Positions 17,623 through 27,345 are shown, counted from the first letter of the stretch. The stretch: DNA of 64,000 nucleotides from Microcosmobacter mediterraneus (GCF_031846265.1 NZ_JAVRIA010000001.1:558001-622000), one strand, 5' to 3'. The notes: a model not told the origin generated them from the letters alone. Program-made: numbers and translations.

Positions 17623-19371
17623 ATGAACCTCAGGTCTATACTATTTTTCATCTGCTTCTTTTTATTGAGTTTTAATGTCATTATAGCACAGATGACCTTT
17701 GATGAGGTGTCTTCTCAATTAGGAATTACAAATAGTTCTGGAAACTTACAATTAGGAGCCGGAGTTAGTTTTGTTGATTTTGACGACGATGGTTGGGATG
17801 ATTTAACAGTTGCCTCAGGTAATAATATTCCACTTAGATTTTATAAAAATAATAATGGAACTTTTGTAGAAATATTTCCATTATCTATACCAATTTTAGG
17901 ACAAACTAAATCTACAACTTGGGTTGATATTGATAACGATGGTGATAAAGATCTTTATGTTACTACAGATAATGAAGGTAATAAATTGTTTGAGAATGAT
18001 GGCAACCTTGGTTTAACTGATATTACTTCTACTTCAGGCCTTCCTACAGGAAATTTATACACTTATGGCGCTTCTTGGGGAGAAATAGATAATGATGGTT
18101 ATTTGGATGTTTTTATTTCTAACAGAAGAGTTTTTGAAACTAGTGTCACCAACTATTTATATAAGAATAATGGCGATGGTACTTTTACTGATTATACCGA
18201 AATAGCAGGGATAGAATTAGATATTGAATTAACCTTTTGTTCTGGGTTTATTGATTATGATAATGATGGGTGGCAAGATATTTACATTGCTAATGATAAG
18301 AGCTTTCCCAATAAAATGTATCATAACAATGGAGATGGAACATATTCAGATGCAAGTTTATCAACTGGAACAGGTATAGTAATAGATGCCATGTCTGTTA
18401 GTGTCGAAGATTTTAATGCAGATGGATACTTAGATATTTATGTAACTAACACACATTCTCCAATAAGTGAACCAGGTGGTAACGTATTTTTTAGAAACAA
18501 TGGAGATGGCACTTTTACTAATATAGCAACAATATCTGGTACAATATTTAATAGTTTTTGTTGGGGAGCTTCGTTTATAGATGCTGATAATGATATGGAT
18601 TTAGATCTTTATGTAAGTTCAAGTAGAGATGGAAGTGATCCAACATTAGCATCGTATAATTTATACGTTAACCAAGGATTCGATTCTTTTACCATTGCTA
18701 CGTCTACAGGTATGGAAGGAGATAGTAACATGAGTTATTCTAATGCCATTGGTGATATAGATAATGATGGTAGAGGTGATATTGTAGTTTTTAACATGAA
18801 TAATTCACCATCTTTATATCATAATTCAACTAGTAATTCTAATAACTATTTAGGTGTAAAATTAACTGGTACACAATCTAATAGTGATGGTGTAGGTTCT
18901 TTGATAGAGATTTCTATAAACGGAAATAAACAATATAGGTATACCATGTGTGGAGAAGGCTATTTAGCTCAAAATTCTGAAAAAGAACTTTTTGGATTAG
19001 GTAGTAATGATATTGTAGATTACGTCAAAGTTAAATGGCTAAGTGGTATTGAAGATGTTATTTATGATGTTGCAGCTAACCAAACTCTTCAAATTATAGA
19101 AGGTTCTACTTTATCCATTGAGGAGTATCAAAATGATAATTTTGACATCTATCCAATTCCTGTATCTAATGACTTAAATGTTATTTCTAGAAATCCTATC
19201 AATAACTATACTATATATAATTTACAAGGTGAAAAAGTATTAGTATCTAATTATAGTATTAGCACAACAAATACTGTAATTGATGTATCTTCTGTATCTT
19301 CTGGATTATACTTTTTAAAATTAAAGTATAATGATGATAAAACTATTACAAGAAAGTTTGTAAAAAAGTAA
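17623..19371 (+). CDS. T9SS-secreted FG-GAP/ASPIC-UnbV protein
   Basis: A 582-residue secreted protein. After a signal peptide (ends near IIAQ) come about seven FG-GAP/VCBS blades, each with an acidic calcium-loop motif such as DFDDDGWDDL, DIDNDGDKDL, DYDNDGWQDI and DIDNDGRGDI. An ASPIC/UnbV domain follows (NNYLGVKLTG to SGIEDVIYDV, about residues 405-485), as in CRTAC1-like proteins. The last 75 residues (FDIYPIPVSNDLNVIS ... GLYFLKL ... ITRKFVKK) are a type A T9SS sorting domain. The protein probably binds calcium at the cell surface; its ligand is unknown. Confidence 0.88.
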   Translation: MNLRSILFFICFFLLSFNVIIAQMTFDEVSSQLGITNSSGNLQLGAGVSFVDFDDDGWDDLTVASGNNIPLRFYKNNNGTFVEIFPLSIPILGQTKSTTWVDIDNDGDKDLYVTTDNEGNKLFENDGNLGLTDITSTSGLPTGNLYTYGASWGEIDNDGYLDVFISNRRVFETSVTNYLYKNNGDGTFTDYTEIAGIELDIELTFCSGFIDYDNDGWQDIYIANDKSFPNKMYHNNGDGTYSDASLSTGTGIVIDAMSVSVEDFNADGYLDIYVTNTHSPISEPGGNVFFRNNGDGTFTNIATISGTIFNSFCWGASFIDADNDMDLDLYVSSSRDGSDPTLASYNLYVNQGFDSFTIATSTGMEGDSNMSYSNAIGDIDNDGRGDIVVFNMNNSPSLYHNSTSNSNNYLGVKLTGTQSNSDGVGSLIEISINGNKQYRYTMCGEGYLAQNSEKELFGLGSNDIVDYVKVKWLSGIEDVIYDVAANQTLQIIEGSTLSIEEYQNDNFDIYPIPVSNDLNVISRNPINNYTIYNLQGEKVLVSNYSISTTNTVIDVSSVSSGLYFLKLKYNDDKTITRKFVKK

Positions 19372-19402
19372 GAAAATTCTTTTTTAAATGTATTTCATCG
19401 AA

Positions 19403-19410
19403 TAAATTTG
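19403..19410 (+). promoter_or_regulatory. -7 box upstream of the 19493 gene
   Basis: TAAATTTG matches TAnnTTTG. It lies about 80 bp before the chosen ATG at 19493, which implies a leader of roughly 75 nt. A longer frame starting at 19436 would also be on this mRNA, but it lacks a proper signal peptide at its N terminus. Confidence 0.45.
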
Positions 19411-19492
19411 TATTTAAACATGTTTTTTATTTGATTTGTTTTTGCTTATGATTAAAAATTCATTGGCAGTTAACAAATTAAGTAAAAGCCCC

Positions 19493-20710
19493 ATGAAAAA
19501 AATTACTTTATTTGTAGTACTAGCACTTACTGGCTTAGTATTGCATTCACAAATTCTTATAGAACAAGATTTTGAAAACGGAAACCAAGGTTGGGAAACA
19601 AACCTATTCTTCACAGTACCAATTCAAACATGTTCTGGTACTTCTACAAGACGTAATTTATTTTACAGCTCAACAATAGGATCTTTAGCATCACCAAATG
19701 TACAAGGTCAATCTAACGGTAACGATATACAAGTAAACTTTGATTACAAAATTGTTAATTGGGGAACTGCTACAGTGCCTACACCAGCTGGTTGGGGAAA
19801 TATGGTTATGCAGTTTTCTACTAACGGAGGAAGCACTTGGAATGATATTGCAACTATCGATGATTCAAATCATGTATCTACAAACTCTTGTGTAACCAAA
19901 AGTTACACCATATCTGGTAGTACAGTAGAAATCGGTTCAGATTTTGCATTTCGATTTTATGCAACTTGGGCTTCAGGAGATTATTATATTTATATTGATG
20001 ATATACTCATTCAGCAAGATAGTAGTCAATCACCACCAATGAATGATGCTGTAAATGATGCTATTACCTTAGACATTGGTGCATTATATGATGAATATAG
20101 TGTAGATGCTTCTGTTTTAGGAGCTACATCAGATTCTGAGAGTGCTTCCTGTGGTTTGGATGGTCCAGGTATTTGGTATAAATTCACTGTGCCAGCAAGT
20201 GGTACTGTAAACATAGAAACAAATACTGATAATGCTACAAATACTTTAGGATTTGATTCTGTAATTGAAGTATTCTCTGGTCCAATGAATAACTTAACAA
20301 GTTTAGCTTGTAATAACGATTCACCAAATGCTGACTATGAATATTCTAAAGTAGAATTAAATGGCTTAGTCCCTGGAGAAGAACTCTATTTTAGAGTGTG
20401 GGAAAATGGAGGTGATGAAACAGAGCCTTTTTCAGTATCTGTTTATAATGATGCTTTAAGTATAAACGAAGCGGCTTTATTAAATATTAAAATACATCCA
20501 AACCCAGTTTTAAACAAATTAAATATTGAAACACAAACTGAATTAGACCAGATTACTATTACTAATATTTTAGGACAAGAGGTATTAGTTAAAAAAGATA
20601 ATTTAGTTGGTAATATCGCTTTTAATTTAAATGGTCTTAATTCTGGAGCTTATTTTGTTAGAATTGTAAAGTCTAAAGAAACTAAGGTATACAAGGTGAT
20701 CAAACAATAA
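19493..20710 (+). CDS. T9SS-secreted protein with MAM-like and PPC-like domains
   Basis: A 405-residue secreted protein. The start at 19493 gives a clean signal peptide (KKITLFVVLALTGLVLHSQ). Residues about 20-180 look like a jelly-roll domain of the MAM/carbohydrate-binding kind (EQDFENGNQGWETN, WASGDYYIYIDDILI). A pre-peptidase-like beta domain follows (NDAVNDAITL to EPFSVSVY). The tail (IKIHPNPVLNKLNIE, NILGQEVLVKK, GAYFVRIVKSKETKVYKVIKQ) is a T9SS type A sorting domain. No catalytic domain is visible, so adhesion or glycan binding is the likely role. Its first 20 coding bases equal those of the next gene, a paralogue. Confidence 0.82.
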   Translation: MKKITLFVVLALTGLVLHSQILIEQDFENGNQGWETNLFFTVPIQTCSGTSTRRNLFYSSTIGSLASPNVQGQSNGNDIQVNFDYKIVNWGTATVPTPAGWGNMVMQFSTNGGSTWNDIATIDDSNHVSTNSCVTKSYTISGSTVEIGSDFAFRFYATWASGDYYIYIDDILIQQDSSQSPPMNDAVNDAITLDIGALYDEYSVDASVLGATSDSESASCGLDGPGIWYKFTVPASGTVNIETNTDNATNTLGFDSVIEVFSGPMNNLTSLACNNDSPNADYEYSKVELNGLVPGEELYFRVWENGGDETEPFSVSVYNDALSINEAALLNIKIHPNPVLNKLNIETQTELDQITITNILGQEVLVKKDNLVGNIAFNLNGLNSGAYFVRIVKSKETKVYKVIKQ

Positions 20711-20736
20711 TTAGTTAAAATATTTAAAAATTATAC

Positions 20737-20768
20737 AAGTGCATTTTTATAAAAAAATGCACTTTTTT
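20737..20768 (+). terminator. rho-independent terminator after the 19493 gene
   Basis: A perfect 12-bp stem (20737-20748 with 20753-20764), a 4-nt loop and a run of T. The rest of the 217-bp gap to 20928 is AT-rich; a box close to the -7 consensus (TAACTTTA, 20907-20914) is present but imperfect. Confidence 0.85.
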
Positions 20769-20927
20769 GTACGTAAAATCGTATAAAAAAGTTGTTGAAA
20801 TCTAAGTTTTTTAAAATTTATCGTTTTTTTTTGCATTTTATCGATTAGCTAAAAGCATGTAATGTTAAGTCATCAATAATAAATATCTTCACCTTTTAAA
20901 TTTCTTAACTTTAAAACCGATTTATTT

Positions 20928-22355
20928 ATGAAAAAAATTACTTTATTGTGCTTTGCATTTTTTGCAATGGCATTTTCGTTTAACTCTAGTGCACAGTGTA
21001 CATACACTATAGAATATACCGATACTTTTGGAGACGGATGGAATGGTGTATCTAATATGGATGTTCTTGTAAATGGAGCTGTAGTATTAGACGATGTTGG
21101 AATTCCTGATGGTGGAGGCGCTACTGGTTCTGATACGTTTATGGTAAATGATGGAGATGTGATTACAACAGTATTTAACCCAGCTGCTGGTCCTGGAGCT
21201 CCAGATTACACAAATGAGTGTGGTTATAGAATTTTAGACCTTAATGGTATTGAGGTTTATAATGCCAATTTTGGTGCTGCTGCACCTGGTGATGGTATTC
21301 CTGATGACTTAGTTGCTCCTGGTGTTACCGCTTCTTGTGCTGTATGTACACCAGCTGTAGTAGACTTAGCATCATTAGCATTAGATACTTTTGATTGTGA
21401 TGCCGGAACTTTTTCATTTACACTTGAGTTAGATGATTTAGGTGGAGCTGCTAGTGTTACAGTAACTAATAATGCTAGTGCACCTGATGTAACTTTTACT
21501 GCTATAGATACACCTGAAACTTTTTCAGGATTCCCAACAGATACAGATATCACTTTAACAGTTGTTGACGACGAAGATTCTGCTTGTGATATTGTGATAC
21601 CTGGAGTTCGTTTCTCATGCCCTCCTGCAAATGACGATTGTATTAATGCCTCTACCATTGTGCCTTCTATGATTGGATCAGAAGTATGGACAGTTGGTGA
21701 TACACGAGGTAATACAGCATCTGGTGAAACTGACCCTTCTTGTGGTACTTTAGGTGCTGGAAGAGATTTATGGTATGTTTTTGAAGTTCCTGTTTCTGGA
21801 GAAGCTACTATTACTACAAGAGCTGTAACGGGCTCGCCAATGGATGATACTGTAGTTACCGCTTACACTGGTTCCTGTGGAGCTTTAATTGAGTTTGATG
21901 CTGATGGAACTGGTGCTAATACAGACTCAAGCTGTAATGATGATAATGCAACTCCAGGAGACTTTTTCTCTGAATTGGTATTGTCAGATATGATGGCAGG
22001 AGATATGATTTATGTTAGAGTTTCTCTATGGAATAATGCTGCTGGTGCAGATGCACGTGATGGTGAATTTGAAATTACTATCGCAGCCGCTGACCCAACA
22101 TTATCTACTCTAGATGCTGAAAATGAAAATGCATTTACTTACTATCCAAACCCAGTTAACAACAAGTTAACTTTAAATGCTGCAAACAACATACAGAATG
22201 TTGCAGTATACAATATGTTAGGACAAGAAGTAATGAGAGCTACTCCAAATAATGTAGACGGAGAATTAGACATGTCTTCTTTACAAACTGGAGCTTACTT
22301 TGTAAAAGTTACAATTAATGATGTAACAGAAACAGTAAGAATCTTAAAACAATAA
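20928..22355 (+). CDS. T9SS-secreted protein with PPC-like domain
   Basis: A 475-residue secreted, acidic protein. The signal peptide (KKITLLCFAFFAMAFSFNSSAQ) is followed by a beta domain with TDTFGDGWNGVSNMDVLVNG, a motif common in flavobacterial surface proteins. A central Ig-like part and a pre-peptidase-like domain come next (NDDCINASTIVPSM to FEITIAA, about residues 230-390). The end (FTYYPNPVNNKLTLNA, NMLGQEVMRATP, GAYFVKVTINDVTETVRILKQ) is a T9SS type A sorting domain. No enzyme motif is seen. It is related to the preceding gene in signal peptide, PPC-like domain and tail. A strong terminator follows. Confidence 0.82.
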   Translation: MKKITLLCFAFFAMAFSFNSSAQCTYTIEYTDTFGDGWNGVSNMDVLVNGAVVLDDVGIPDGGGATGSDTFMVNDGDVITTVFNPAAGPGAPDYTNECGYRILDLNGIEVYNANFGAAAPGDGIPDDLVAPGVTASCAVCTPAVVDLASLALDTFDCDAGTFSFTLELDDLGGAASVTVTNNASAPDVTFTAIDTPETFSGFPTDTDITLTVVDDEDSACDIVIPGVRFSCPPANDDCINASTIVPSMIGSEVWTVGDTRGNTASGETDPSCGTLGAGRDLWYVFEVPVSGEATITTRAVTGSPMDDTVVTAYTGSCGALIEFDADGTGANTDSSCNDDNATPGDFFSELVLSDMMAGDMIYVRVSLWNNAAGADARDGEFEITIAAADPTLSTLDAENENAFTYYPNPVNNKLTLNAANNIQNVAVYNMLGQEVMRATPNNVDGELDMSSLQTGAYFVKVTINDVTETVRILKQ

Positions 22356-22373
22356 GATTTTATAATCTATTTT

Positions 22374-22403
22374 AAAAGCCACCTTTTTAGGTGGCTTTTT
22401 TTT
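22374..22403 (+). terminator. rho-independent terminator after the 20928 gene
   Basis: A perfect 11-bp stem (22374-22384 with 22389-22399), loop TTTT, followed by a T run. It closes the T9SS cargo cluster. Confidence 0.9.
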
Positions 22404-22413
22404 GTCATTTACT

Positions 22414-22421
22414 TACCTTTG
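22414..22421 (+). promoter_or_regulatory. -7 box directly before the glycosyltransferase start (leaderless?)
   Basis: TACCTTTG matches TAnnTTTG and ends only 6 nt before the ATG at 22428. With the transcription start expected about 4-7 nt past the box, the mRNA would begin at or next to the start codon. Confidence 0.5.
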
Positions 22422-22427
22422 TTTTAG

Positions 22428-23438
22428 ATGAAACGAGAGAGTTTTTCTTTTATAATCCCAGTTTATAATAGACCAGATGAAATTAAAGAGCTACTAGATA
22501 GTTTTTTGGTTTTAGAAGGTTCTAAGGACTTTGAGATTGTTATCGTTGAAGATGGATCAACACTAAGCAGTAAAGATGTTATAAGTAACTACCAATCTCT
22601 AAATATCGCATACTATCGTAAGGAAAACTCAGGTCCTGGAGATTCTAGAAATTTTGGTATGCAAAGAGCAAAAGGGGATTACTTTATAATCTTAGACTCT
22701 GATATACTATTGCCTTCAAATTATTTGCAAGATGTAGAAAAAGAACTTAATAATGCATATATTGATTTTTTTGGAGGTCCAGATAAAGCACATTCTTCTT
22801 TTACTAATTTACAAAAAGCAATCAATTTTGCAATGACGTCTTTTATTACTACAGGTGGCATAAGAGGCGGAAAGCAACAGGTCAATGATTTTCAGCCTAG
22901 AAGTTTTAATATGGGAATTTCTAAGAAGGCTTTTGAAGCTTCAGGTGGATTTGGAACCATTCATCCTGGAGAAGATCCAGATCTATCTATTCGTCTTCAT
23001 AAGCTAGGTTATAAATCACGCTTATTCCCTAATGCATTTGTATTCCATAAACGAAGAATTTCATGGTCAAAATTTTATACTCAAATTAAAAAGTTTGGAC
23101 TAGTAAGGCCAATTTTAAACTTATGGCATCCAAACACTAAAAGTATCGTCTATTGGTTTCCTACGATGTTTTCTATAGGCTTTTTACTATCTATAGTATT
23201 ACTATTATTTAATGTATGGTTACCAATACTTGTTTACGGTTTATATTTCATTGTAGCATTTATTTTAGCGTCTATAATGTATAAAAACATTACTATTGGT
23301 TTAATGTCTGTTATTGCTGTAATAATTCAATTCTTTGGTTATGGCTATGGATTTTTAAAATCTACAGTAGTTGTATCTTGGTTTAAAAAACAACCAGAAC
23401 AGATTTTTAAGCACCTATTTTTTAATACTAAAGTTTAA
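22428..23438 (+). CDS. family 2 glycosyltransferase, membrane-bound
   Basis: A 336-residue GT-A fold glycosyltransferase: FSFIIPVYNRPDE at the N terminus, VIVEDGS, the metal/nucleotide-binding DSD in LDSDILLP (about residue 92), and the acceptor-site motif HPGEDPDLSIRLHKLGY (ED near residue 184). Three hydrophobic segments after residue 240 anchor it in the inner membrane, catalytic domain in the cytoplasm. Donor and acceptor are not predictable. The closely spaced YbbR-like gene (5 bp) and coaE suggest one transcript, though their functions do not obviously match. Confidence 0.87.
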   Translation: MKRESFSFIIPVYNRPDEIKELLDSFLVLEGSKDFEIVIVEDGSTLSSKDVISNYQSLNIAYYRKENSGPGDSRNFGMQRAKGDYFIILDSDILLPSNYLQDVEKELNNAYIDFFGGPDKAHSSFTNLQKAINFAMTSFITTGGIRGGKQQVNDFQPRSFNMGISKKAFEASGGFGTIHPGEDPDLSIRLHKLGYKSRLFPNAFVFHKRRISWSKFYTQIKKFGLVRPILNLWHPNTKSIVYWFPTMFSIGFLLSIVLLLFNVWLPILVYGLYFIVAFILASIMYKNITIGLMSVIAVIIQFFGYGYGFLKSTVVVSWFKKQPEQIFKHLFFNTKV

Positions 23439-23443
23439 AAAAT

Positions 23444-24394
23444 ATGAAAAGCATAAAACGTATACTAAATACTAAACAAGTAAAGCAATTAATACTCTTT
23501 ATTGCTTTAGCTTTTCTGTTTCTAATTTTAACTAAGCTTTCTAAAGTTTATGATAAGGATCTTAAGTTTAAAATTAAGATTGTTAATGTACCAGACTCTA
23601 ATATCATTGTAACATCAGATTCTATTTTAACAGTTAAAGCTCAATCAACTGGCTATAACTTTTTGCCCTATTTTTTTAAGACAGCAGAATTAGTTTTAGA
23701 TGCTGAAAAGGATGTAATTACGTCTAAAACTAATTACTTGTGGATGCCTAATGATAACAAGTATAAACTAGAATCTATTTTGAGTAATGATTTTGAAGTT
23801 TTTACAATACAACCAGATAGTGTTGTCTTTGAGTTTCAAAAAATGTCTTCAAAGTTAGTACCGATTAAGTTAAACGCTAATATATCTTATGCTACAGGTT
23901 TTGATAGTTACTTTGGTCTACAAATAAAACCAGATTCAGTTAATCTAATTGGACCAGAACAAATCATTAAAACAGTTAATTTTATCGAGACTAAAACAAT
24001 CGTTGAAAAGAACTTAAATAAAAATACAAAACAACAACTTCCTCTGTTATTATCTGATTTAAATAACAACTTAAAATTATCTACTAAAGATGTAGAAGTT
24101 TCTATTGATGTAGAAAAATTCACTGAAGGAACTTTAAGTATTCCTGTCCGTATAATTAATATTCCGGAAGGTATTTCAATAAATTTTTTCCCAAAAAAAA
24201 TCCCTGTATCGTATTATACAAGTCTTAATAATTATAAGTCTGTAGACACTTCTGATTTTGAAATTACAGCTGATTATAGTACAATTTCATCATCAAAATC
24301 TGGTAATCTAGATATTGTTTTGAATACTAGTAATTCTAATATTAAAAGTGCAAAGTTAAAGCAGAATAGTATTAATATTATTATTGAAGAATGA
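23444..24394 (+). CDS. YbbR-like (CdaR) domain protein
   Basis: A 316-residue protein with one N-terminal membrane anchor (LILFIALAFLFLILTKLS, about residues 15-33) and an extracytoplasmic part built from YbbR-like beta repeats (VPIKLNANISYATGFDSYFGLQIKPDSVNLIGPEQII and TLSIPVRIINIPEGISINFFPKKIPVSYY). In Firmicutes, YbbR/CdaR regulates the c-di-AMP cyclase CdaA; no cyclase gene is in this window, so such a role is only a possibility. It overlaps coaE by 4 bp. Confidence 0.8.
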   Translation: MKSIKRILNTKQVKQLILFIALAFLFLILTKLSKVYDKDLKFKIKIVNVPDSNIIVTSDSILTVKAQSTGYNFLPYFFKTAELVLDAEKDVITSKTNYLWMPNDNKYKLESILSNDFEVFTIQPDSVVFEFQKMSSKLVPIKLNANISYATGFDSYFGLQIKPDSVNLIGPEQIIKTVNFIETKTIVEKNLNKNTKQQLPLLLSDLNNNLKLSTKDVEVSIDVEKFTEGTLSIPVRIINIPEGISINFFPKKIPVSYYTSLNNYKSVDTSDFEITADYSTISSSKSGNLDIVLNTSNSNIKSAKLKQNSINIIIEE

Positions 24395-24972
24395 AAATAG
24401 TAGGATTAACAGGTGGTATAGGAAGCGGAAAAACAACAGTTGCTGAGATGTTTTTGGCATTGGAAATACCTATTTATATAGCTGATGTAGAAGCTAAAGC
24501 TTTAATGAATAGATCCAAGGTTATACGTCGAAAGTTAATTCAACTCTTTGGGCGTAAAGCATACTCCAAGCAAGGACTAAACAAAGCATTTATTGCCTCA
24601 AAGATTTTTGAAGATAAAAGTTTACTTGAAGCCATGAATGCTATTGTGCACCCAAAAGTAGGTCAGCATTTTAAGCGATGGCTAAAAAAGCAGAATGCAC
24701 CTTATGTTATTAAAGAAGTTGCCATTATCTATGAGATAGGTGCAGAAAAAGAGTACGATGTTATTATTTTAGTAACTGCTGATAAGACAGAGCGTATTAC
24801 TCGTATATTATCTAGAGAAGGTATGACTAAATCTAAGGCTTTAGCCATAATTAAAAATCAGTTACCTGATGAGGATAAGATGCAAAAGGCTGATTTTGTG
24901 ATTAATAATGAAGATTTGGTTGAAACTAATCGTCAGGTTTTAAAAATTCATAGAGAGCTTCTTAATGCCTAA
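24391..24972 (+). CDS. coaE: dephospho-CoA kinase
   Basis: Phosphorylates dephospho-CoA in the last step of coenzyme A synthesis. The 193-residue P-loop kinase shows GLTGGIGSGKTTVAEMF at the N terminus, IYIADVEAKAL with the catalytic aspartate, and VHPKVGQHF, all typical of CoaE. The start overlaps the YbbR-like gene by 4 bp (ATGA). Length is normal. A promoter for the next gene lies 70 bp past the stop. Confidence 0.94.
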   Translation: MKIVGLTGGIGSGKTTVAEMFLALEIPIYIADVEAKALMNRSKVIRRKLIQLFGRKAYSKQGLNKAFIASKIFEDKSLLEAMNAIVHPKVGQHFKRWLKKQNAPYVIKEVAIIYEIGAEKEYDVIILVTADKTERITRILSREGMTKSKALAIIKNQLPDEDKMQKADFVINNEDLVETNRQVLKIHRELLNA

Positions 24973-25042
24973 TTCCCAACTATGATTTTAACATTTTTGT
25001 TAATGTAAGGTTAAACACAAACTGGTCTAAATGTTAAAATAT

Positions 25043-25050
25043 TAAATTTG
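25043..25050 (+). promoter_or_regulatory. -7 box directly before the sensor kinase start (leaderless?)
   Basis: TAAATTTG matches TAnnTTTG. Only 4 nt separate it from the ATG at 25055, so the transcript of the two-component operon probably starts at the start codon. Confidence 0.5.
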
Positions 25051-25054
25051 GACG

Positions 25055-26629
25055 ATGAACAAAAGGCTTTTCCTTTTTTTGGTAGTGTTAATGAGTTTGT
25101 CGCTGATAGGCATAATTGCTGTACAGTCTTACTTTATTAATGATAGCTACCAAAACCAAGATAAGCAGTTTGAGTTAAATGTCAAGCGATCTTTAAGCTT
25201 TGTAGCTAATACCATTGAAAGTAAAGAGTTTATTTACTTTTCAAGAAAACTAAAAGACTACAAAGAAAAGACTGGAGTAGAGGCAGACTCTACGGCATTT
25301 ACTAATTTGTTTCTAGAGGTACAAAACGAAGAGAATGATGAAGTCATTCAATACAGTAATGTTATTTCTGAAGAAAGTTACAAAGTTCCATCAACGTTCT
25401 TTGATATAGGTAGAGACAGTATAAGAATCAGCGACTTATCCAATAAGCGAACCAAAAAAGTATTCAAGGTAAATCCTCTAGATGGTCAAAAAGTAACCAG
25501 TTCTGAGAAAACTTTTATAGAGTATTCAGATCTAACCGAGCTTCGAAAAAGTGTATTTGAAACTACGTTTAGAGATATGTTTAAAGACTATCCAATCTAC
25601 AAACGCATATCTGCTAAAACTGTAGAGCGTTTGTTAGAGCAAAGACTTTTACAAGATGGAATTGAACTTGAATTTGAATTTGCTATTTACGATAATGATT
25701 TAGCTACTAAAGTGCAATCTAAAAACTTTGAAAAACAAGTTAATACCAATTATGGTATCCCAATTTTTAGAGATAACAATAACCGAAGCGATTATAATTT
25801 ATTAATCAATTTCCCAGAACGACGAGAGTTTTTATTCTCTACTATATTGGGAATGCTTATTCTCTCAATATTATTTACGTCAATCATTATTTTGGCTTAC
25901 TCAAGTGCATTGTATCAATTAATAAAGCAACGTCAAATCTCACAGATAAAAACCGACTTTATTAATAATATGACGCATGAGTTTAAAACACCTATTGCAA
26001 CCATTAATTTGGCCTTAGATGCTATTAAGAACCCAAAAATAATGGGAGATGAAGATAAGATGAGGCGTTATTTAAAAATGATAAAAGACGAAAATAAACG
26101 AATGCATGCTCAAGTAGAAAATGTACTGCGAATATCTAAACTAGATAAAAACGAGCTTAACATAAGTAAGGAACGTATTAAGTTACACGACTTAATTGAT
26201 GTTTCAGTATCTCATGTTCAGCTTATTATAGATGATAGAAATGGCTACGTTAAAACACATTTAGGTGCTATTAAATCATCCATTTTAGCCAATGATACAC
26301 ATTTTACAAATGTGCTCGTTAATATATTAGACAATGCCATAAAGTACTCTAATGATGCACCAAAGATTGATATATATACAGAAAATGTAGGTAATAATAT
26401 CATTTTAAAAATAGCAGATCAAGGGAACGGAATGTCTAAACAAGTTCAAAAACGTGTGTTTGAAAAATTTTACAGAGAACATACAGGAAATGTGCATAAT
26501 GTAAAAGGGCATGGTTTAGGTTTGGCCTATGTAAAACGAATAGTAGATGACCATCAAGGTCATATTTCAGTAGAAAGTGAAAAAGGAAAAGGTAGTGTAT
26601 TTACATTAAAACTACCATTAATATCATAA
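25055..26629 (+). CDS. membrane sensor histidine kinase (RprX-like)
   Basis: A 524-residue kinase with a membrane helix at residues 4-28 and a second at about 264-288, enclosing a periplasmic sensor region of some 235 residues without a recognisable domain. There is no clear HAMP domain. The HisKA domain carries the phospho-accepting His308 (NNMTHEFKTP), and the ATPase domain has the N box NILDNAIKYS, the G1 box DQGNGM and the G2 box GHGLGLAYVK. It resembles RprX of Bacteroides. The cognate regulator overlaps its stop codon (TAATG). The inducing signal is unknown. Confidence 0.92.
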   Translation: MNKRLFLFLVVLMSLSLIGIIAVQSYFINDSYQNQDKQFELNVKRSLSFVANTIESKEFIYFSRKLKDYKEKTGVEADSTAFTNLFLEVQNEENDEVIQYSNVISEESYKVPSTFFDIGRDSIRISDLSNKRTKKVFKVNPLDGQKVTSSEKTFIEYSDLTELRKSVFETTFRDMFKDYPIYKRISAKTVERLLEQRLLQDGIELEFEFAIYDNDLATKVQSKNFEKQVNTNYGIPIFRDNNNRSDYNLLINFPERREFLFSTILGMLILSILFTSIIILAYSSALYQLIKQRQISQIKTDFINNMTHEFKTPIATINLALDAIKNPKIMGDEDKMRRYLKMIKDENKRMHAQVENVLRISKLDKNELNISKERIKLHDLIDVSVSHVQLIIDDRNGYVKTHLGAIKSSILANDTHFTNVLVNILDNAIKYSNDAPKIDIYTENVGNNIILKIADQGNGMSKQVQKRVFEKFYREHTGNVHNVKGHGLGLAYVKRIVDDHQGHISVESEKGKGSVFTLKLPLIS

Positions 26630-26634
26630 TGATT

Positions 26635-27345
26635 ATGGAAGAAATAAATAAGAAGATTTTATTAGTAGAAGACGATCCAAATTTTGGAACCGTTCTTAAA
26701 GATTACTTAATGATGAATGATTACGATGTCGTACATGCTAAAAATGGTATGGAAGGCTTCGAAAAGTTTAAAAAAGACGACTACGACTTATGTATTCTAG
26801 ACGTCATGATGCCCTACAAAGACGGATTTACATTAGCCAAAGAAATCCGTGAAAAAAATACTGATGTGCCTATCATTTTCTTAACAGCTAAAGCTATGAA
26901 AGAAGATGTCTTAAAAGGATATAAAGTAGGAGCAGACGATTATTTAAATAAGCCTTTTGATAGCGAAGTATTATTAATGAAAATTAAAGCAATAATGCAA
27001 CGTAAGGCAACTGATTCTATCGCAGACAGTAAACAATTTGAGTTTAAAATTGGACGATTTGATTTAAACTCTAAGTTAAGATTCTTAAAGTTTGATGGAG
27101 GTGATCCAATTAAATTATCGCCTAAAGAAAATGACCTTTTAAGATTATTAGCTTTACATGAAAATGATTTAATGCCAAGAGAATTAGCATTAACTAAGAT
27201 ATGGAGAGATGATAACTACTTTACATCCAGAAGTATGGATGTTTATATTGCCAAGCTAAGAAAGTATTTAAAATTAGATGATAAGGTTGAAATTTTAAAT
27301 ATTCATGGTGAAGGCTTCCGTTTAGTAGTAAATCAGAATGTGTAA
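26635..27345 (+). CDS. OmpR-family response regulator (RprY-like)
   Basis: Receiver domain (residues about 7-120) with the phosphorylated Asp56 in CILDVMMPYKDG, the acidic pocket VEDDP and the switch residues in FLTAKA and NKPFD; then a winged-helix DNA-binding domain (LSPKENDLLRLL ... SRSMDVYIAKLRKYL). The frame is also open from an ATG at 26629 that overlaps the kinase stop codon; starting at 26635 (MEEINKK) or 26629 (MIM...) changes only two residues. It acts with the sensor kinase just upstream as a transcription regulator. A terminator follows. Confidence 0.92.
   Translation: MEEINKKILLVEDDPNFGTVLKDYLMMNDYDVVHAKNGMEGFEKFKKDDYDLCILDVMMPYKDGFTLAKEIREKNTDVPIIFLTAKAMKEDVLKGYKVGADDYLNKPFDSEVLLMKIKAIMQRKATDSIADSKQFEFKIGRFDLNSKLRFLKFDGGDPIKLSPKENDLLRLLALHENDLMPRELALTKIWRDDNYFTSRSMDVYIAKLRKYLKLDDKVEILNIHGEGFRLVVNQNV

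Noticed and set aside
19436..19492. Longer N terminus for the T9SS protein at 19493
   Set aside because: It would put about 19 residues before the signal peptide; the ATG at 19493 starts the typical KKITLF signal shared with its paralogue.
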